Assembly: GCF_001425055.1 (NCBI RefSeq)
Contig: NZ_LMDK01000016.1
Span: 533,803-597,802 of the forward strand
DNA: 64,000 nucleotides
Source of the DNA: Pelomonas sp. Root1237
Lineage (GTDB): Bacteria > Pseudomonadota > Gammaproteobacteria > Burkholderiales > Burkholderiaceae_C
Reading direction: 5' to 3'
Of the stretch, positions 60,301 through 64,000 are shown one piece after another; the stretch's first letter is position 1; each line of letters begins with the position of its first letter. The notes under the pieces were generated by a model. The model had not been told where the DNA came from, did no database searches, and was given only the letters and a program-made list of their open reading frames with translations. Both the position numbers and the translations under genes were made by a program.

Positions 60301-60519
60301 GGCCATCTGCTGGGCCGTGGCGCCCGGCCAGAAGGCCTGGATGACCATGGCGCGGAAGGTGAACGGCGGGTCCTCGTCCTGGCCGAGCTGGAAGTAGGCC
60401 ACGAAGCCCATCAGCATCAGCACCACCATCAAGTAGCGCGTCAGGGCCGGATGCTCCAGCGCCCAGCGCGAGACATTGAAGCCGCCGACGCGGAGTTCCT
60501 TGGTGATCGGGGAATTCAT
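57340..60519 (-). CDS. RND-family efflux permease (AcrB-like)
   Basis: A 1059-residue inner-membrane RND transporter (HAE-1-like group). It has the N-terminal membrane helix, two large periplasmic loops and the proton-relay Asp pair in GLLVDDAIIAVE (about residue 405), plus WPGATAQQMADQVTDKIE, typical of the family. The substrate cannot be assigned. It follows the adaptor lipoprotein gene by 12 bases. No outer-membrane channel gene of the TolC type is adjacent, so a shared TolC-like channel may complete the pump. Confidence 0.92.
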   Translation of the reverse strand: MNSPITKELRVGGFNVSRWALEHPALTRYLMVVLMLMGFVAYFQLGQDEDPPFTFRAMVIQAFWPGATAQQMADQVTDKIEKTLQEVNHADKIRSYTKPGESLTVFQVKDNTPPKEVADLWYQTRKKIGDMRSSLPAGVLGPVFNDEFGDVYGSIYALSADGFSREELREHADRVRQALLQVKDVAKVEIFGVQPEKVFIEISQKRLAQLGLDFSQVINQIGTQNAVEGAGVLNAGSANFQVRVQGQFTTAQALAEVPIRAINPQTGVASQMRLGDIATIKREYVDPPATKVRHQGKEVLALGVSMAKGGDIIAMGKALNIALKGIERELPAGIQLEQVQDQPKAVTTSVGEFVHVLIEAVVIVLAVSFISLGLHTKPLRIDIWPGLVVGITIPLVLAITFTTMFYWGVGLHKISLGSLIIALGLLVDDAIIAVEMMVRKLEEGYDKMHAATFAYDVTAMPMLTGTLITAVGFLPIGLAKSTVGEYTFAIFAVTAASLIISWVVSVYFVPYLGALLLKSKPAADGEVHELFDTPFYNRFRGVVRWCVENRWKTIAITLLVFALGIFGMGKVQQQFFPDSSRPEVLVDLWLPEGSTIQETELLAKRFEARMLKEPGIASVTSWIGSGVPRFYLPLDQIFPQANVTQSILLPKDLTAREELRKRLPAVLAEEFPEARGRVKLLPNGPPVPYPVQFRVTGADPKIVRDWADKAKDILRTSPNMRGVNDNWNENVKMLRLKVDQDKARALGVTSQSLAQSARTLLSGSVIGQYREADKLVDIVLRQPLDERAVITDIANAYVPTSTGRSIPLTQIAKVEFDWEPGVMWREGRLYAVTVQGDVAEGLQGATVTKEVWPQLDELQKKMPVGYGIQIAGAVEESSKGTGSIGAGVPIALFIMLTLLMLQLHSFVRAALAFLTGFFGIAGVAFALLVLNRPFGFVALLGVIALFGMIIRNSVILIDQIEQDRARGVPDWSAVVESAVRRFRPIVLTAAAAVLAMIPLSRSVFWGPMAVAIMGGLIVATALTLLALPAMYSVVFRVMRPEEHSRLHSRFVDSEIPGQA

Positions 60520-60531
60520 GTGCGCCCCGGC

Positions 60532-61662
60532 TCAGCGTGAGGCCGCAGGGGCTGCCGGCGCATTCACGGTGCGCGGCGGCACATAGCGCTTGACCTTCTG
60601 GCCCGGGTTGAGCACATGCACACCCGCGACGACGACCTCCTGGCCAGCCGTCAACCCGCCGGCGATGACAACATCGTTGCCTTCGGCGCCCCCGATCTGC
60701 ACCGCCACCGGTTTGACCGTCATCGACGCGCCATCCAGCACCCACACCGAGCTTTTGCCGCTTTGCTGCAGCACGGCCGCGAGGGGCAGCTTGATGACGC
60801 CGGCCATCTGCGGCAGCTCCAGCACGACGGTGGCGGACTGGCCCAGCCTGACGTCCAGCTTGCCGGCATCGGCCTTGATGAGGAAGGTGCGCGTGACCGG
60901 ATCGGCCGCGGCAGACACCTCGCGCAGCGTCAGCGGGTAGGTCTTGTCGGCGCCCCAGAGGCGTACCTTCAGCGCACCGGCCACACCGGCGGCGGCTTTC
61001 ACGCGGGCGACCTGATCCTCGGGCACTGAAAAGACGAGGTCACGCGGGCCATCCAGCGCCACGCTCACGACCGGCGTGCCGGCCGCAAGCACCTGGCCGG
61101 GCTCGGCGTTGACGCCGGTCACGACGCCGGCGCCATCGGCCGTCAGCTGGGCGTAGCCGGACTGGTTGCCCTGCACATCTGACTGGGCTTTGGCCTGTTC
61201 CAGCTGGGCCTGGGCCGCCTTGAAGGCGGAGTCGCGTCGCTCCAGTTCGGCGGCGCTGATGAAGCCCTGGCGCTGCAGGTCGACGAAGCGCTTGTAGTCG
61301 GCGCCGGCCTGATCGCGGTTGGTGCGAGCGGCCATGACGGCAGCACTCGCGGCAGCCTCAGCCAGCCTGAGGTCCTGGGCATCGATGCGGGCCAGCACCT
61401 GGCCCGGCTTGACCGTGTCGCCCAGATTCACCGCCCGGCTCAGCAGCTTGCCGCTGACACGGAAAGACAGGCGTGATTCGACTCGCGCCTTCACCTCGGC
61501 CGCATACTCATGACTGGCACTGGCCGCGCCCGCGCTGACGAGTTGTGTGCGCACCGCGCGTTCCGGCTCGGGAGCGGCGGGCTGCTTGCCACAACCTGAC
61601 AACAGTGCAAAAAGCAGCGCTGCCGACAGCAGGGGCGGAGCGAGACGCAGAAGATGGGGCAT
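60532..61662 (-). CDS. RND efflux periplasmic adaptor lipoprotein
   Basis: A 376-residue membrane-fusion protein (HlyD/AcrA-like). It has a lipobox LLSGC (Cys at about residue 24), a helical hairpin with Gln/Ala heptads (DLRLAEAAASAAVMAARTNRDQ), the lipoyl-like LSFRVSGKLLSRAVNLGDTV and beta-barrel domains. The ATG at 61662 has GAGGT upstream; the longer open frame lacks support. The promoter, under a TetR-like palindrome, is just upstream. Confidence 0.92.
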   Translation of the reverse strand: MPHLLRLAPPLLSAALLFALLSGCGKQPAAPEPERAVRTQLVSAGAASASHEYAAEVKARVESRLSFRVSGKLLSRAVNLGDTVKPGQVLARIDAQDLRLAEAAASAAVMAARTNRDQAGADYKRFVDLQRQGFISAAELERRDSAFKAAQAQLEQAKAQSDVQGNQSGYAQLTADGAGVVTGVNAEPGQVLAAGTPVVSVALDGPRDLVFSVPEDQVARVKAAAGVAGALKVRLWGADKTYPLTLREVSAAADPVTRTFLIKADAGKLDVRLGQSATVVLELPQMAGVIKLPLAAVLQQSGKSSVWVLDGASMTVKPVAVQIGGAEGNDVVIAGGLTAGQEVVVAGVHVLNPGQKVKRYVPPRTVNAPAAPAASR

Positions 61663-61697
61663 GCAGACCTCGGCAGATGGAACGGCCGGCCTAAAAT

Positions 61698-61719
61698 TTA
61701 ATGACCGGCGGGTCAGTAA
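61698..61719. promoter_or_regulatory. TetR-type operator at the RND promoter
   Basis: A 22-bp interrupted palindrome with arms TGACC and GGTCA around GGCG, flanked by TTA and TAA, overlaps the -10 and start of the RND promoter. Paired TGACC/GGTCA half-sites are frequent TetR-family operators. No TetR gene is in the window. Confidence 0.6.
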
Positions 61720-61747
61720 TGTATTCAGACCCTGTGACAACTGTCAA
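61718..61747 (-). promoter_or_regulatory. Promoter of the RND efflux operon
   Basis: On the minus strand a consensus -35 TTGACA (61742-61747) and TACATT -10 (61718-61723) are 18 bases apart, ending about 55 bases before the adaptor start. The TetR-like palindrome overlaps the -10 end. A second TTGACA on the plus strand (61754-61759) precedes hpnC, without a clear -10. Confidence 0.75.
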
Positions 61748-61782
61748 ACCTCGTTGACATATCCGGGCTTTGCAAGCGGAAC

Positions 61783-62622
61783 TTGAGAAAAAGCTTGAGC
61801 AGCGTCGACCACTACGAGAACTTTCCTGTTGCCTCCGTGCTGTGCCCGCCCGCGCTGCGGCCGGCAGTCGTCGCGATCTATCACTTTGCACGCACGGCGG
61901 ACGATCTGGCCGACGAGGGCGACGCTTCCGCGGCTGAGCGCGCTCAGGCGTTGCGCGACTATCGGGCCGACCTGGACGCCGTGGTGGCCGGCCAGGCACC
62001 GTCGTCGCGCTGGCCCCACGTCTACGCACCGCTGGCGCGAGAAATGCACCGGCTGCAGCCGCCCCTGCTGCATGACCTACTCGACGCCTTCGAGCAGGAC
62101 CTGACACCGCCGCGTTACGCCGACCGCGAGCAGTTGCTCGACTACTGCCGCCGCTCAGCCAACCCGGTGGGGCGGCTGCTGCTGGGCCTGTATGGCGTGA
62201 ACAACGCCGTGTCGCTGCGCCGCTCTGACGCGATCTGTTCCGCCCTGCAATTGATCAACTTCTGGCAGGACTTCAGTCGTGATGGACCCAATGGCCGGCT
62301 CTATGTGCCGCAGGCCGACCTCAGCCGCCATGGCATCAGCGCCGAGGATGTGCTCGCCTGCCGTGACAGCCCTGCCGCTCGCGCCTTGATCGCCGACCTC
62401 TGCGCCTGGGCCCGCGCGCTGATGCTCGAGGGTGCACCGCTGGCCCTTGCGCTGCCCGGCCGCGCGGGCTGGGAGCTGCGCCTGGTCGTCCAGGGTGGCC
62501 TGCGCATCCTCGACAAGATCGCGGCCCGTCATCACGACAGTCTTGTGCACCGCCCTGCCCTGGGGGTTCTGAACTTGCCGCGGCTGCTGTGGCGCGCCCT
62601 GACAATGCGGGCCGCACCATGA
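61783..62622 (+). CDS. hpnC: HpnC, squalene/phytoene synthase-like (hydroxysqualene synthase)
   Basis: HpnC belongs to the squalene/phytoene synthase family; in characterised systems it converts presqualene diphosphate to hydroxysqualene. The 279-residue protein has Asp-rich motifs ADDLADEGD (about 39-47) and FWQDFSRD (about 162), and begins near SVDHYENFPVAS. No ATG is available; TTG at 61783 gives this length, and a TTG at 61795 would also serve. It is coupled to hpnD by ATGA. Confidence 0.88.
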   Translation: MRKSLSSVDHYENFPVASVLCPPALRPAVVAIYHFARTADDLADEGDASAAERAQALRDYRADLDAVVAGQAPSSRWPHVYAPLAREMHRLQPPLLHDLLDAFEQDLTPPRYADREQLLDYCRRSANPVGRLLLGLYGVNNAVSLRRSDAICSALQLINFWQDFSRDGPNGRLYVPQADLSRHGISAEDVLACRDSPAARALIADLCAWARALMLEGAPLALALPGRAGWELRLVVQGGLRILDKIAARHHDSLVHRPALGVLNLPRLLWRALTMRAAP

Positions 62623-63467
62623 GCCCCGAACAATACGTCCAAGAGAAAGCCGCCGCGAGCGGCTCGAGCTTCTACTACGCCTTCCTGTTCCTGCCGCCAC
62701 CGCGGCGGGCGGCGATCACGGCCTTCTATGCGTTCTGCCGCGAGGTGGACGATGTCGTCGATGAGACGCAGGACGCCGGTGTCGCGGCGACCAAGCTGGC
62801 CTGGTGGCGCAAGGAGGTGGCCAGCGCCTTTGCCGGGCAGCCCAGCCACCCGGTCATGAAGGCGCTGATGCCGCACACGGCCAGCCATGACATCCGGCTG
62901 GAGCATCTCAACGCCGTCATCGAAGGCTGCGAAATGGACCTGCAGCAAACGCGCTATCTCGACTTTCCGGGACTGCAGCGCTACTGCCATCTGGTGGCCG
63001 GCGTCGTCGGCGAAGTCGCCAGCGGCATCTTCGGCCGGACGCGGCCGCAGACCGTCGACTACGCCCACAAGCTGGGCCTGGCGATGCAGCTGACCAACAT
63101 CATCCGCGACGTCGGCGACGATGCCCGGCGCGGCCGCATCTACCTGCCGGTGAACGAGCTGCAGCAGTTCGGCGTCAAGGCCAGCGAGATCCTGCTGCGC
63201 AGCAAGCCCTGGGGCTATTCGGACCGCTTCACGGCGCTGATGAAGTTCCAAGCCGAGCGCGCCCATCAGCTCTACGACGAGGCGCTGGCGCTGCTGCCCG
63301 AGGTCGACCGGGCCGCGCAGAAGCCTGGGCTGATGATGGCCAACATCTACCGTGCCCTGCTCGTGGAGATCGAGCGAGAGAACTTCCAGGTGCTGCACCA
63401 GCGCATCGCGCTGACGCCGCTGCGCAAGCTCTGGATCGCGATGAAAACGAATTGGCGCGGGCGGTGA
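62619..63467 (+). CDS. hpnD: HpnD, presqualene diphosphate synthase
   Basis: HpnD condenses two farnesyl diphosphates to presqualene diphosphate, the first step towards hopanoid precursors. The 282-residue protein shows the Asp-rich motifs REVDDVVDE (about 39-47) and NIIRDVGDDARRGR (about 166), and SPEQYVQEKAAASGSSFYYAF at the start. The ATG at 62619 overlaps the hpnC stop; an open frame ten codons upstream is discarded. Confidence 0.92.
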   Translation: MSPEQYVQEKAAASGSSFYYAFLFLPPPRRAAITAFYAFCREVDDVVDETQDAGVAATKLAWWRKEVASAFAGQPSHPVMKALMPHTASHDIRLEHLNAVIEGCEMDLQQTRYLDFPGLQRYCHLVAGVVGEVASGIFGRTRPQTVDYAHKLGLAMQLTNIIRDVGDDARRGRIYLPVNELQQFGVKASEILLRSKPWGYSDRFTALMKFQAERAHQLYDEALALLPEVDRAAQKPGLMMANIYRALLVEIERENFQVLHQRIALTPLRKLWIAMKTNWRGR

Positions 63468-64000
63468 GCCACGTCGCCATCGTCGGTGGCGGCTGGGCCG
63501 GCATTGCGGCGGCTGTGGCGCTGGCCGATGCCGGCCACGACATCACCGTCTTCGAGATGGCGCCGCAGCTCGGCGGCCGCGCGCGCAGCGTGGCGGGCGA
63601 GCCACCGTACGACAACGGCCAGCACATCCTTATCGGCGCCTACCGCGACAGCCTGGCGCTGATGCGCCGCCTGGGCATCGACCCGAACGCCGTGCTGAAG
63701 CGCCTGCCGCTGGCCCTGCCTTACCCGGGCGAGCCTGGCCTGCAACTGCCGCCGGGCCCGCCACTGATCGCCTTCGCGCGCGGCGTGCTGGCGCAGCATG
63801 GCTGGCCGCTGTCGGCGCGTCTGGGCCTGCTCACCGCGGCGGGCGGCTGGCTGGCGCGGGGCTTCCGTTGCGATACGCGACTGAGCGTCGCCGAGCTGTG
63901 CGCCCGCCTCCCGGCCGCAGTCAAACGCGATCTCATCGAGCCGCTGTGCGTGGCCGCGCTGAACACGCCGGCGCCCCAGGCCAGCGCCCAGGTCTTCTTG
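63464..64000 (+). CDS. hpnE: HpnE, hydroxysqualene dehydroxylase (5' part only)
   Basis: The gene starts with a GTG whose TGA overlaps the hpnD stop and runs off the window after 179 codons without a stop. The N-terminus has the FAD/NAD motif IVGGGWAGIAAA and ADAGHDITVFEMAPQLGGRARS, which match the FAD amino-oxidase-like family of HpnE. It would reduce hydroxysqualene to squalene, completing hpnC-hpnD-hpnE. The C-terminal part is not in the window. Confidence 0.9.
   Translation, partial: MSHVAIVGGGWAGIAAAVALADAGHDITVFEMAPQLGGRARSVAGEPPYDNGQHILIGAYRDSLALMRRLGIDPNAVLKRLPLALPYPGEPGLQLPPGPPLIAFARGVLAQHGWPLSARLGLLTAAGGWLARGFRCDTRLSVAELCARLPAAVKRDLIEPLCVAALNTPAPQASAQVFL

Overview
The window is high-GC bacterial chromosome with tightly packed, mostly operonic genes. 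Gene order points to a betaproteobacterium of the order Burkholderiales, most like the Rubrivivax/Leptothrix/Roseateles group. The order markers are ndk-rlmN-pilW-rodZ-ispG-hisS-yfgM-bamB-der-hfq-hflX-hflK-hflC, odhA-odhB-odhL-zapE and tRNA-Leu-tig-clpP-clpX-lon. That placement rests on gene order and protein character only; no search was run. I see no transposase, phage gene, CRISPR array or replication origin.

Layout. (1) 1-12.9 kb, minus strand: a housekeeping run of outer-membrane assembly, ribosome-associated GTPase, RNA chaperone, isoprenoid and tRNA-charging genes. (2) 13-23 kb: rluB and scpB, then rluD divergent from bamD, a DinG-type helicase, a YdcH-like protein, a PP2C phosphatase, a secreted coiled-coil protein and zapE. 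(3) 23-28.7 kb: the 2-oxoglutarate dehydrogenase complex, with a 2-oxoglutarate-dependent oxygenase divergent from it. (4) 29.8-44.7 kb: an accessory region. It holds a small binding protein, an RNase D-like nuclease, an HxlR regulator with a RibD-like reductase, a cytochrome-b-like membrane protein divergent from a MocR regulator, three coupled paralogous family-5 solute-binding proteins without permease genes, a TRIC-type channel and a secreted GH64 beta-1,3-glucanase. (5) 44.8-49.4 kb: etfBA, an acyl-CoA dehydrogenase and a nitronate monooxygenase. (6) 49.5-57.2 kb: murI, six tRNA genes (three of them Gly-GCC) and the proteolysis cluster lon/clpX/clpP/tig. (7) 57.3-64 kb: an RND efflux pair divergent from hpnC-hpnD-hpnE (squalene and hopanoid precursors); hpnE runs off the end.

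Regulation visible in the sequence: an RND promoter with a TetR-like palindrome at its start site; a 16-bp LacI-type palindrome over the -35 of the glucanase promoter; a LiuR-like palindrome before etfBA; a sigma-32-like promoter before clpP; a good sigma-70 promoter for the tRNA cluster; and several intrinsic terminators.

The most unusual observation is a modular intergenic repeat present in four places (about 12.4, 17.9, 21.8 and 40.85 kb). Its flanks are conserved, while the arms of its hairpins differ between copies and still pair, as expected for an element selected for folded structure.
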